64,000 bases of DNA from an uncultured Alistipes sp. (GTDB lineage: Bacteria > Bacteroidota > Bacteroidia > Bacteroidales > Rikenellaceae). This document shows, piece by piece, positions 14,541 through 22,758 of the stretch. The notes beneath the pieces were generated by a model that worked only from the letters and a program-made list of their open reading frames with translations, was not told where the DNA came from and searched no databases. Numbering within the stretch: the first letter of the stretch is position 1; every line of letters begins with the position of its first letter. Position numbers and translations under genes: made by a program. Location of the stretch: positions 1 to 64,000 of the forward strand of contig CANREN010000004.1 of NCBI GenBank assembly GCA_947629705.1. The letters are read 5' to 3'.

Positions 14541-17363
14541 CTATGCTTCGTTTTTGCAACAGAGGTTGCGGTCGCCGTAGCCGTTGTCGATCTTCGCGAC
14601 GTAGGGGAACACCTTCGCTTCGCGGATCCAGTCCAGCGGGAACGCGGCCTGTTCGCGCGTATAGGGATGCGCCCACCCGCCGCAAAGCTCCTGCGCCGTG
14701 TGCGGTGCGTTGGCGACGACGTTGTCGGGCTGGCCGACGGCCGCTTCGCATTCGTGCTTGATGGCGGTCAACGCTTCGATGAAGCGATCCATCTCCTCTT
14801 TCGGCTCCGATTCGGTCGGCTCGACCATCAGCGTTTCGTGCACGGGGAACGAGAGCGTCGGAGCGTGGAATCCGTAGTCCATCAACCGGTGGGCGATATC
14901 GCCGCAGTCTATGTCGTAATCCCTCTTGAAGTGGGTCAGGTCGAGGATCATTTCGTGCGCCACGCGGCCCGTTTCGCCCGTGTAGTAGGTGCGGAACTCC
15001 CTGCGCAGGGCCGACGCCATGTAGTTGGCATTGACGATCGCCATTTCGGTTACGTGCCGCAGCCCCGCTTCGCCCAGCAGCTTGATATAGCCGTAGGTGA
15101 TGGGCAGCAGCATCGCCGAGCCCCACGGAGCCGATGCGACCGCCGTGATGCCCTCCTCGCCGCCCGTCGGGGCCAGCGGATGCGACGGCAGGAACCGCCG
15201 CAGATGTTCGGCCGCACAGATGGGGCCCACGCCCGGGCCGCCGCCGCCATGCGGCATGGCGAAGGTCTTGTGCAGGTTGAGGTGGCAGATGTCCGCGCCA
15301 ATGCAGCCCGGGTTGGTCAGTCCGACCTGGGCGTTCATGTTCGCGCCGTCCATGTAGACCTGTCCGCCCGCATCGTGCACAATGTCGACGATCTCGCGGA
15401 TGCGGCTCTCGAACACGCCGTGCGTCGAGGGGTAGGTAACCATCAGTCCGCACAGCTCCGAGGCGTACTCTTTCGCCTTCGCTTCGAGGTCGGCGACGTC
15501 GATGTTGCCCTGCTCGTCGCAGGCGACCGTTACGATCTTCATGCCCGCCATCGCGGCCGATGCCGGATTGGTGCCGTGGGCCGATGCCGGAATCAACACC
15601 ACGTTGCGATAACCCTGTCCGCGGCTCTGGTGATAGGCGCGGATGACCATCAGACCGGAGTATTCGCCCGCAGCGCCCGAATTGGGCTGCAGCGAGCAGC
15701 CCGCCATGCCGGTGATCGTGGCGAGGTCGTGTTCCAGTTCGGCGATCAGCTCCGCATAGCCGGCGGCCTGGTCGGCCGGTGCGAAGGGATGCATGTTCTG
15801 GAATCCGGCCAGCGACAGCGGCTGCATCAACACGGCCGCGTTGAGTTTCATGGTGCACGAACCGAGCGAGATCATCGAATTGGCCAACGAAATGTCGCGC
15901 AGTTCCAGTTTCTTGATGTAACGCATCAGGGCGCTTTCCGAACGATAGCGGTTGAAGACCGGTTCGGTCAGGAAGGCCGACCGGCGCAGCAGTCCGTCGG
16001 GAATCGTTTCGGCCGCCTTTTTGACGGCTTTGGGTTTGCGTCCTTTGGCGGCGGCGAAGATGCCGATGACCGTTTCGATCTCCGCGGGGGTCGTTACCTC
16101 GTCGAACGAGAGCCGAACCCGCTCCTCGGAGGGATAGAAGAAGTTGATCCCCTCCTCGAGGGCTATCGACTGCACGACGGAGGCTTCGGCCTGCACTTCG
16201 AGCGTGTCGAAGAGGTGCGGTGCGGTCAGCTTGTAGTCGAGCGCTTCGAGCGCTGCAGCGACTTTGCACGCAGCGTCGTGCGCATTGTTGGCGGCCCTTA
16301 ATAGTCCCTCGGGGCCGTTGTAGACACAGTAGAAGCCCACCATCGAGGCCATCAGCGCCGAGGCGGTGCAGATGTTCGACGTGGCTCGTTCGCGTTTGAT
16401 GTGCTGCTCGCGCATCTGCAGCGACATACGCAGCGCGCGGTTGCCCAATCGGTCGACCGACACGCCGATGATCCGGCCCGGGAGGTTGCGTTTGAACGAT
16501 TCGCGGGCGGTCATGTAGCCGGCGCTCGGGCCGCCGAATCCCATCGGAGTGCCGAGCCGTTGGGTGGAACCCACAGCAATGTCGGCGCCCCATTCGCCCG
16601 GAGCCTTTAGCAGGGCCAGGGCCAGCAAGTCGGCGACGGCGGTTACCGTAACGCCCTTTGCGTGAGCAGCCTCCGCGAATCCGGCATAATCGCGCACGGC
16701 ACCGTCAGCGGCGGGATACTGCACGATGGCGCCGAACTCCCTGCCCGTAAATTCGTATTCGTCGTATTCGTCGATGAGGAGCTCGATGCCGTAGGGTTCG
16801 CTGCGGGTGAGCAGTACGTCGAGCGTTTGCGGGAAGATATTGCGGTCGACGAAGAGCTGGTTGCGGCCCTCTTTGACCGCCTCGCGCGAGCGGCTGTTGA
16901 ACATCATCAGCATGGCTTCGGCAGCGGCCGTTCCTTCGTCCAGCAGCGAACAGTTGCCGATCTCCATGCCGGTCAGCGAGATGACGGCGGTCTGGAAGTT
17001 GAGCAGCGCCTCCAATCGGCCCTGCGAGATTTCGGCCTGATAGGGCGTGTAGGAGGTGTACCACGCCGGATTTTCGAGGACGTTGCGCGAGACGGCGGCG
17101 GGCACGGCGCACGGATAATATCCCATGCCGATGAACGACCGCAAGGTGCGGTTCTTGTCGGCCAAGGCGCGGATATGGGCGGCGAACTCGTATTCGCTCA
17201 TCCCCTCGGCGGGCAGCGCGAGCGGTTTCCTCAAACGGATGGATTGGGGGATGACCTGTGCGATGAGCTCGTCGACCGAGCCGACGCCGATCGTGTCGAG
17301 CATGGCTTTCAGGTCTTTTTCGTTGCTGACGCCGATATGGCGTTCGGAAAACTTGTCGAACAT
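14541..17363 (-). CDS. gcvP: Glycine dehydrogenase (decarboxylating), single-chain P-protein
   Basis: PLP-dependent P-protein of the glycine cleavage system: decarboxylates glycine and passes the aminomethyl group to the lipoyl arm of GcvH. The 940-residue protein is the fused form. Its N-terminal half contains FIGMGYYPCAVPAAVSRNVL and TPYQAEISQGRLEALLNFQT; the C-terminal half contains the PLP lysine in HLNLHKTFAMPHGGGGPG (near residue 700) and STHGVFE. It begins 25 bases after the restriction endonuclease gene on the same strand, so any promoter of its own must lie within or beyond the restriction-modification insertion. lipA and lipB, needed to lipoylate GcvH, lie near 47-48.6 kb. Confidence 0.96.
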   Translation of the reverse strand: MFDKFSERHIGVSNEKDLKAMLDTIGVGSVDELIAQVIPQSIRLRKPLALPAEGMSEYEFAAHIRALADKNRTLRSFIGMGYYPCAVPAAVSRNVLENPAWYTSYTPYQAEISQGRLEALLNFQTAVISLTGMEIGNCSLLDEGTAAAEAMLMMFNSRSREAVKEGRNQLFVDRNIFPQTLDVLLTRSEPYGIELLIDEYDEYEFTGREFGAIVQYPAADGAVRDYAGFAEAAHAKGVTVTAVADLLALALLKAPGEWGADIAVGSTQRLGTPMGFGGPSAGYMTARESFKRNLPGRIIGVSVDRLGNRALRMSLQMREQHIKRERATSNICTASALMASMVGFYCVYNGPEGLLRAANNAHDAACKVAAALEALDYKLTAPHLFDTLEVQAEASVVQSIALEEGINFFYPSEERVRLSFDEVTTPAEIETVIGIFAAAKGRKPKAVKKAAETIPDGLLRRSAFLTEPVFNRYRSESALMRYIKKLELRDISLANSMISLGSCTMKLNAAVLMQPLSLAGFQNMHPFAPADQAAGYAELIAELEHDLATITGMAGCSLQPNSGAAGEYSGLMVIRAYHQSRGQGYRNVVLIPASAHGTNPASAAMAGMKIVTVACDEQGNIDVADLEAKAKEYASELCGLMVTYPSTHGVFESRIREIVDIVHDAGGQVYMDGANMNAQVGLTNPGCIGADICHLNLHKTFAMPHGGGGPGVGPICAAEHLRRFLPSHPLAPTGGEEGITAVASAPWGSAMLLPITYGYIKLLGEAGLRHVTEMAIVNANYMASALRREFRTYYTGETGRVAHEMILDLTHFKRDYDIDCGDIAHRLMDYGFHAPTLSFPVHETLMVEPTESEPKEEMDRFIEALTAIKHECEAAVGQPDNVVANAPHTAQELCGGWAHPYTREQAAFPLDWIREAKVFPYVAKIDNGYGDRNLCCKNEA

Positions 17364-17388
17364 AAGGTGGTTATGCTTTAATATATTA

Positions 17389-18270
17389 TTAAACGGCTAA
17401 ATCAAGAGGCAGATCAGATATGTCTTTAATTCTTTTCCCTTCTATCATTATATGGAGAAGTTCCAACGCATCCTCGTCCTTCCCTTCCTCTCGAACGTTC
17501 TTTTCCAGCGCCGACATCAATTCATATAAAAACGCGTGGTATATGCAATCTATGTCGCCCGTACCGAGTGCAATTGATGCAAGCCGACTTGGTTGTGGCT
17601 CCGCCGTAACGCAAACGATATGAGGAAGATGACCTTTCCTGTTCCGAATAAGATTCAGTGCCTCGGTTCTCGTGTTTTGGCTCCGGTCAGAACGCATAGT
17701 CCATTTTGCGGATATGTCCGCGTGCAGGATATGCTTGCCGCCGTTTCGAGTACGTAGCGCTGTAAGAAGAGAGACTTCTTCATCAACAATGTTACCTGCC
17801 GAGTTTATCTCGGAATCTTCAAGTGTATCGCGATAAACTATGATGTCTGGTTTGACAAAATAATCGTTGCCAAGGATGGTTGCAAGTTTAGGAGATTCTA
17901 CTATACATTTGTCAAGCTCTTCAAGATGTGAATACTGTTCAAAACTTGACAAACCGAGAAACACCCCCTGCTGCGATTCCCGAAGTACGTGCCATGATGC
18001 TGGACGTATGTGATTCAGTAGAAAGAAAGTTTCGGCAACAAACTCGGCGGTAATCCTCTCGAATTCCGTCCCCAGCGTTTGACCTTTCATCTTCTCTCCG
18101 ATGGAGGCTCCAATGATTTCTGCTAAATTCTTTGCAATTCTTTTCGAAGACGCATTGCTCTTATCGGCATTGCTTGCCACCCCATTTTCGTCTATGGTAA
18201 GAACGCCACTTGATACCAATCGTTTGTGGTATCTTTTCCGTGCATCGTTAATCAGTGAGTTTTGGGTCAT
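17389..18270 (-). CDS. Type II restriction endonuclease, NgoMIV family (predicted GCCGGC)
   Basis: A 293-residue protein that aligns by memory along its length with NgoMIV: shared segments include KGQTLGTEFE, DYFVKPDIIVYRD, KWTMRSDRSQNTRTEALNL, RNRKGHLPHIVCVTAEP and IALGTGDIDCIYH. Residues expected at the active site are present: E71, D142, K189 and E203. The RSDR motif (193-196), used by this group to read the CCGG core, is intact. It should therefore cut GCCGGC; that specificity is an inference from similarity. The gene overlaps the methyltransferase by 23 bp, is visibly AT-richer than its neighbours, and with the methyltransferase appears to be a horizontally acquired unit between the nucleoside kinase and gcvP. 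Confidence 0.9.
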   Translation of the reverse strand: MTQNSLINDARKRYHKRLVSSGVLTIDENGVASNADKSNASSKRIAKNLAEIIGASIGEKMKGQTLGTEFERITAEFVAETFFLLNHIRPASWHVLRESQQGVFLGLSSFEQYSHLEELDKCIVESPKLATILGNDYFVKPDIIVYRDTLEDSEINSAGNIVDEEVSLLTALRTRNGGKHILHADISAKWTMRSDRSQNTRTEALNLIRNRKGHLPHIVCVTAEPQPSRLASIALGTGDIDCIYHAFLYELMSALEKNVREEGKDEDALELLHIMIEGKRIKDISDLPLDLAV

Positions 18271-19234
18271 CGTTCTTTGTATTATTGGTTAGACAAGCGA
18301 TAATCTGTTGTCCGACGGCTTCAGCGACAGGCGGTGGAAAAGCGTTCCCTATTTGTCTGTAGACAGCTGTTTTTTTACCAAAAAACGACCAAGAAGATGG
18401 GAACCCTTGAATCCGCGCCACCATTTTATTTGTCAGGCGAGGAACTCCTTCAAATCCTTTTTCCGGTGCCTCATCCGCAATTCCCAAGCCGTCAACCCCA
18501 AGAGAAGCCCATGCTTTTCGTGCACGTGTCGGGCCCAAGTCTGCTCCACCATGTTTTTTAGAGCCGCCCACAATGGTCGGAGCAATAGACTGTGCAGAAC
18601 GCCTCCATGCCTTGGCTTTCTTCCACCCTTTTTCGACCATTAGGTCATACAATACATCACCAACAGTTGATTCTTTTCCGTTTGGTTTAGGAAACATAAA
18701 ACCGGCATCCAACTCATTCTGTATTCCAACAAGTACAGCCCTCGGCCGCAATTGCGGGACACCAAAATCTGACGCATTTAGTAATTCCCAATAGACATTG
18801 TATCCATAAGATTCAATCGTTGTTCGAATATAATCACGATAATTTTTAAAGATGTCATCAAAAATACCGCGGACGTTTTCAAGGAGAATCGCCTTCGGCC
18901 GGATGACAGCAATAAGTCGAAGAGCATCAGGGAACAAATCTCGTTCGTCATCTTTCCCTAATTGCTTTCCTCCTTTAGAGAAAGGCGGGCAAGGTACGCC
19001 ACCTGCAAATAGGTCTATTCCTTTATACTTTTTCCCATCAAAGTCCTTGACATCGCAGTTGATAACATTCCAATTAGGCCTATTAAGAAGCAGCGTGGAA
19101 CAGTACTGTTTCTCTATCTCAACCAATGCAAGATGAGAGAACCCAGCAAGCTCTAATCCAATGGCTTGGCCACCTGCACCTGCACAAATTTCCACACAAG
19201 TGAACGTCTGCTTACTATTATCGTGTGTCGTCAT
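18248..19234 (-). CDS. C5-cytosine DNA methyltransferase of the NgoMIV-like system
   Basis: A 328-residue m5C methyltransferase. Motifs in order: I EICAGAGGQAIGLELAGF (SAM binding), IV GVPCPPFSKGGKQ with catalytic C82, VI ENVRG with E119, VIII QLRPRAV, target-recognition region, then IX and X (MVARIQGFPSSW, RQIGNAFPPPVA). Overall wording is close to what I recall of M.NgoMIV, including SIAPTIVGGSKKHGGADLGP. It should protect GCCGGC sites. The gene precedes and overlaps the endonuclease, so methylase is translated first. Base composition is lower in GC than flanking genes, suggesting transfer. Confidence 0.93.
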   Translation of the reverse strand: MTTHDNSKQTFTCVEICAGAGGQAIGLELAGFSHLALVEIEKQYCSTLLLNRPNWNVINCDVKDFDGKKYKGIDLFAGGVPCPPFSKGGKQLGKDDERDLFPDALRLIAVIRPKAILLENVRGIFDDIFKNYRDYIRTTIESYGYNVYWELLNASDFGVPQLRPRAVLVGIQNELDAGFMFPKPNGKESTVGDVLYDLMVEKGWKKAKAWRRSAQSIAPTIVGGSKKHGGADLGPTRARKAWASLGVDGLGIADEAPEKGFEGVPRLTNKMVARIQGFPSSWSFFGKKTAVYRQIGNAFPPPVAEAVGQQIIACLTNNTKNDDPKLTD

Positions 19235-19277
19235 ACTGATCCCGGAATGTTTCTGTTTTTTACCACGATATTAAGCA

Positions 19278-20948
19278 CTAATAAAATGCGCTGCCGCCGA
19301 TGAACTCGCGCAGGAGCGAGGTCGGCGGGACGGTTTCGGGGGTGATCGGAATGAAATTGTCCAAGAACTTCAGCAGCCGGCGTGCTTCGTCGTATTCCGG
19401 CACGGTGTTCGGCACCTCGCGCAGCAGCTTTTCGGCATAGGGCCGCAGTACGGCGATCTCGTATGGCAGCGACGAGTTGAACATTACATCGGCATTCTCT
19501 TGATAGGGGAAGATATGCCGTTCTTCGCCGCGGCGCACCGACGGCCACCGCGTAAGCGTGTTCAGCGCATCCGATCCGCGCTGCGTGTTGTCGCGGGTCA
19601 GCCGGCGCAGCAGCCGGTTGTCCGTGGTCGAGATGCGCGACAGATTGTCCATCGCCACCGACGTGAAACACGAAATGTAAATCTTGAACTTCTGTTCATC
19701 CGGAATGCCCGGCGTCAGCCGCGGGTTGAGCCCGTGGATGCCTTCGATGATCAGAATCGAACGTTCGTCCAATTGCAGCGGGGCGTTGTGCCACGTGCGG
19801 CGTCCCGTGATGAAGTCGTAGCGCGGAATGTCGACGCTTTCGCCGCGCATCAGCCGTTGCAGATGGTCGTTGAACAGCGGCAGGTCGATGGATTCGAGCG
19901 CTTCGTAGTCGTAGTCGCCGTTTTCGTCTTTCGGAGTCTGTTCGCGGTCGACGAAGTAGTCGTCTAACGAAATCAGCACCGGATGCAGCCCTAATACGCC
20001 CAACTGGATGGCCAGCCGTTTCGCCGAAGTGGTCTTGCCGCTCGACGAGGGGCCCGAAATCAACACCGTGCGGGTGCCGTTCGTGCGGTTGGCCTCTTCG
20101 ATGCGGTCGGCGACCTCGGCGAATTTCCGTTCGTGGAAGGCCTCGGCCACCAAAATCAATCCGCCCGCATTGCCGGCCAGCACCTCGGCGTTGAGCCGTC
20201 CGACGGTCGGAACGCCCATCAACGCGACCCACGACTGGTATTCGCGGAAGATACCGAACATCTTTTCCTGGTCGACGCCGGTGTCGAGCGTTTCGGGCGC
20301 CGTGCGGCGGGGCAGCGAAAGGTAGAATCCGTTGTAGTAGGGTTCGATCTCGAACCGGTCGAGGTAGCCCGTCGAGGGGGCCAGCGATCCGTAGAAATAG
20401 CCCGCCGTGTCGTCGAGCGTATAGAGGCAGCTGTACAGCCGCGGACGGGTATCCAACAAGGCGATTTTATCTTCGGCCTTTTGGGCGGCGTAGATTTCGC
20501 GCACCTGCGAGGTGAGCAGCTTGTGCCGCACGATGGGCAGATCGGCCGCGACGAGGTCGCGCATCCGCTGGCGGAGGGCGTCAGCCTCCGCCCGGTCGAA
20601 CTCCGCAATGCCCTCCACTTCGCAGTAGAAGCCGCTCGGGCCCATCGAATGACGGATATGCAGCTTGCAGTCGGGATGGAGGTCGTGCACCGCCTTCTGG
20701 AGCAGGAACCACGCCGTGCGTTGGTAGACGCGGATACCCTCGAACGACGTGATGTCGATGAATCGCACCGAGACGGGCGTATGGATCCGGTAGTTCAGCT
20801 CCTTGATGCGGTTGTCGACCAAGGCGGCCAGAAAGGGATGGGGTGCGTCGGCTCCGATGCGCCGGGCAAGTTCCGACAACGGGGTGCCCATCGCCACCTC
20901 GAGCGTTCGCCCGAGATTTTCGCACACGACTTGAATGGGTTCGGTCAT
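19278..20948 (-). CDS. TGS-domain nucleoside (uridine-type) kinase
   Basis: A 556-residue two-part protein common in Bacteroidota. The N-terminal 60 residues resemble a TGS domain, followed by a threonyl-tRNA-synthetase-like second domain (HIRHSMGPSGFYCEV). The C-terminal half is a uridine/phosphoribulokinase-type kinase with P-loop GPSSSGKTT (299-307), LDDYFVDREQTP, PRYDFITGRR and EGIHGLNPRLT. It likely phosphorylates a nucleoside; the role of the N-terminal domains is unknown. ATG 20948 is chosen because the longer frame upstream covers the divergent promoter region and encodes nothing family-like. The restriction-modification pair starts 43 bp downstream. Confidence 0.87.
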   Translation of the reverse strand: MTEPIQVVCENLGRTLEVAMGTPLSELARRIGADAPHPFLAALVDNRIKELNYRIHTPVSVRFIDITSFEGIRVYQRTAWFLLQKAVHDLHPDCKLHIRHSMGPSGFYCEVEGIAEFDRAEADALRQRMRDLVAADLPIVRHKLLTSQVREIYAAQKAEDKIALLDTRPRLYSCLYTLDDTAGYFYGSLAPSTGYLDRFEIEPYYNGFYLSLPRRTAPETLDTGVDQEKMFGIFREYQSWVALMGVPTVGRLNAEVLAGNAGGLILVAEAFHERKFAEVADRIEEANRTNGTRTVLISGPSSSGKTTSAKRLAIQLGVLGLHPVLISLDDYFVDREQTPKDENGDYDYEALESIDLPLFNDHLQRLMRGESVDIPRYDFITGRRTWHNAPLQLDERSILIIEGIHGLNPRLTPGIPDEQKFKIYISCFTSVAMDNLSRISTTDNRLLRRLTRDNTQRGSDALNTLTRWPSVRRGEERHIFPYQENADVMFNSSLPYEIAVLRPYAEKLLREVPNTVPEYDEARRLLKFLDNFIPITPETVPPTSLLREFIGGSAFY

Positions 20949-20976
20949 ATCGGAAAGATTCGCATGAAAAGATGGG

Positions 20977-20984
20977 TAAAGATA
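20977..20984 (-). promoter_or_regulatory. Near-consensus -7 box of the nucleoside kinase
   Basis: Minus-strand TATCTTTA differs from TAnnTTTG at the last base and lies 28 bases before the start codon, back to back with a plus-strand box at 20996-21003. Confidence 0.4.
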
Positions 20985-20995
20985 GGAATTATTTG

Positions 20996-21003
20996 TAATT
21001 TTG
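20996..21003 (+). promoter_or_regulatory. -7 box of the 5'-nucleotidase gene
   Basis: TAATTTTG fits TAnnTTTG and lies 23 bases before the first possible start codon. Confidence 0.5.
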
Positions 21004-21026
21004 GCAAACGCTAATCGAATAAACGA

Positions 21027-22523
21027 ATGGTTATGAAGAGACGGAGACGATTTATGTGGCTGGCGATTTGCGTTGCGGCACTCGCCGTTGCGGCCAACCT
21101 GCCGCGCGAACGGACCCTTGTGCTGCTCTCGACCAACGACATGCACGCGCAGATCGACCGCTTTCCGCAGCTCGCGGCCGCCGTCGCGGCCTGCCGCGAT
21201 ACGGCCGACAACGTGGTGCTGATCGATGCGGGCGACCGCTGGACGGGCAATCCCTATGTCGATCGCACGCCGACCCCCGGGATGCCGATCATCCGGCTGA
21301 TGAACCGCTTGGGCTACGATGCGGCGACCCTCGGCAACCACGAATTCGACCACGGCCAGGCGTATTTAGGCCGGATCATCGACAGCATGGAGTTCGCGGT
21401 CGTCTGCGCCAACCTCAAAAGCGATACCTGCACCTTCCCGCAGCTGCCGCCTTACGCGATCATCGAACGGGGCGGCATCCGCATCGGTCTGGTCGGCGTG
21501 GTAACCAACTACGAAGGGCCCGGCCATCCGGCGGGACATGCGTCGAGTTTCGCGGGGCTGGAATTTCCCGATCCGCAGGCGATGGCGGCGAAATATGCCG
21601 AAGAACTCCGCTCACAGGTCGATGTATTGGTGCTCGTTTCGCACATGGGCGATGACCGCGACGAGGAATTTTTATTGGGTTCGGCGCATCGTGCGGACAA
21701 GGATGAAAAGGGCGGGATGGCCGGCAGTCCCTACGATGTCGTGATCGGCGGCCACACCCACGAAGTCCGCAACTCGTTGATCGGCGGCACGCTGCTGACC
21801 CAGACGGGCAAGAATCTGAACAACGTGGGCGCGACGGTCATCCGGCTGCGCGGGCGGAAACGGAAAGTGGTCGATCGTTCGTTCAGGTTGATCGACCTTT
21901 CGAATTATGACGCGGCGGAACCGTATGCCTCCGAGGTCGCGGCCTGCGAAGCCGATCCCGAACTCAACCGGCCGACGGGCCGATTCGCGAACGGAGCAGG
22001 CCGGCCGGGCCTTGCCGGATGGATCGCGCGGACGATCGCCGCGGCGACCCGTTCGGAGGTGGGGTTCTACCATTGGGGCGGTGTCCGCTTGGATACGATA
22101 CCTGCCGGTGAGGTGAGCCGGGCGCAGATCTATGCGTTGGAGCCGTTCGATACGGAGGTCGCCGTGTCGCGGATGACGCCCGAGGAGCTGCGCCGCATCA
22201 TTTTGGCGAAGTACAACGATTCGTGCAACCTCAAGGAGGCGCATCGGCTCGATTTGGTTGCGACGACGCCCTATACGATCGTAACCGATGCCGCGGATCG
22301 GGCCGTCGACGTGCGTTTCCCGGAGTTGCGGGAGGGGCGGGCCTGCCGGATCGCCTTCAACGATTACGTCTTCAAGAATTATGCGGCGGTCGATCGGACC
22401 AACGGCCAAGTGCTCGATGGCGTTCGGGTCAACGAGCTGTTGTTGAAAGATTTGGAAAACGGGCAGCCGGTTGCGATCGACAACCGGCCCATCCAAACGG
22501 TTGAGGTCTCGGAGCGGCGCTGA
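21027..22523 (+). CDS. Bifunctional metallophosphatase/5'-nucleotidase
   Basis: A 498-residue predicted exported enzyme of the UshA/5'-nucleotidase family, removing phosphate from nucleotides outside the cytoplasm. The N-terminus is a signal peptide (KRRRR then a hydrophobic stretch to about residue 24). The metallophosphatase domain has STNDMHAQID (dinuclear metal site), DAGDRWTG, GNHEFDHG, SHMGDD and GGHTHEV. The C-terminal 5'-nucleotidase domain begins near residue 320 and contains NDYVFKNY. Start could be 21027 or the ATG two codons later. Divergent from the nucleoside kinase, so a nucleotide-salvage pairing is possible. Confidence 0.92.
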   Translation: MVMKRRRRFMWLAICVAALAVAANLPRERTLVLLSTNDMHAQIDRFPQLAAAVAACRDTADNVVLIDAGDRWTGNPYVDRTPTPGMPIIRLMNRLGYDAATLGNHEFDHGQAYLGRIIDSMEFAVVCANLKSDTCTFPQLPPYAIIERGGIRIGLVGVVTNYEGPGHPAGHASSFAGLEFPDPQAMAAKYAEELRSQVDVLVLVSHMGDDRDEEFLLGSAHRADKDEKGGMAGSPYDVVIGGHTHEVRNSLIGGTLLTQTGKNLNNVGATVIRLRGRKRKVVDRSFRLIDLSNYDAAEPYASEVAACEADPELNRPTGRFANGAGRPGLAGWIARTIAAATRSEVGFYHWGGVRLDTIPAGEVSRAQIYALEPFDTEVAVSRMTPEELRRIILAKYNDSCNLKEAHRLDLVATTPYTIVTDAADRAVDVRFPELREGRACRIAFNDYVFKNYAAVDRTNGQVLDGVRVNELLLKDLENGQPVAIDNRPIQTVEVSERR

Positions 22524-22564
22524 AAAGGCCGCTTGCCGGCTTTACGAGAGTCAATTATCCCTTC

Positions 22565-22668
22565 GAAGCCCCCGCCAAGGCGGGGGTTTGGGGGTGGGTC
22601 AAATCTGCATACGCGGCCAAGGGCCGCGAGAAACGGCGGTCGGATTTGAAAAACAGGGCCGAAAATTA
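22565..22668 (+). repeat. Dispersed ~120-bp intergenic repeat, copy A
   Basis: GC hairpin GCCCCCGCCAAGGCGGGGG, then a GGGGTGGGTCAA segment, CTGCATACGCGG, a second hairpin (GCGGCCAAGGGCCGC), and ACGGCGGTCGGATTTGAAAA. Copies with the same order of parts lie at 32053-32236, 44891-45040 (inverted), 55714-55838 and 58176-58299. No coding sequence is visible. Confidence 0.8.
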
Positions 22669-22697
22669 TATGAAAGACCTAATTGCGGTTGCAAAAG

Positions 22698-22732
22698 AAA
22701 GGGGTCGTCCTGCATGCAGGATGACCCCTTTT
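22698..22732. terminator. Bidirectional terminator between nucleotidase and M13 peptidase
   Basis: Long palindrome GGGGTCGTCCTGCA/TGCAGGATGACCCC with A-rich left and T-rich right flanks, so it can act on both strands. It lies 27 bases after the minus-strand peptidase gene. Confidence 0.8.
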
Positions 22733-22758
22733 CGGTCGGTATGCTTTTTCGAATGCGG

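Noticed and set aside
14443..16593. Very long antisense open frames over gcvP (716 codons minus, 591 codons plus) and similar long frames over fbp (639 codons) and the 61.3-63.3 kb genes (676 codons)
   Set aside because: High GC leaves few stop codons in shadow frames; the products are Arg/Gly/Asp-rich, match no family, and overlap genes with full sets of family motifs.
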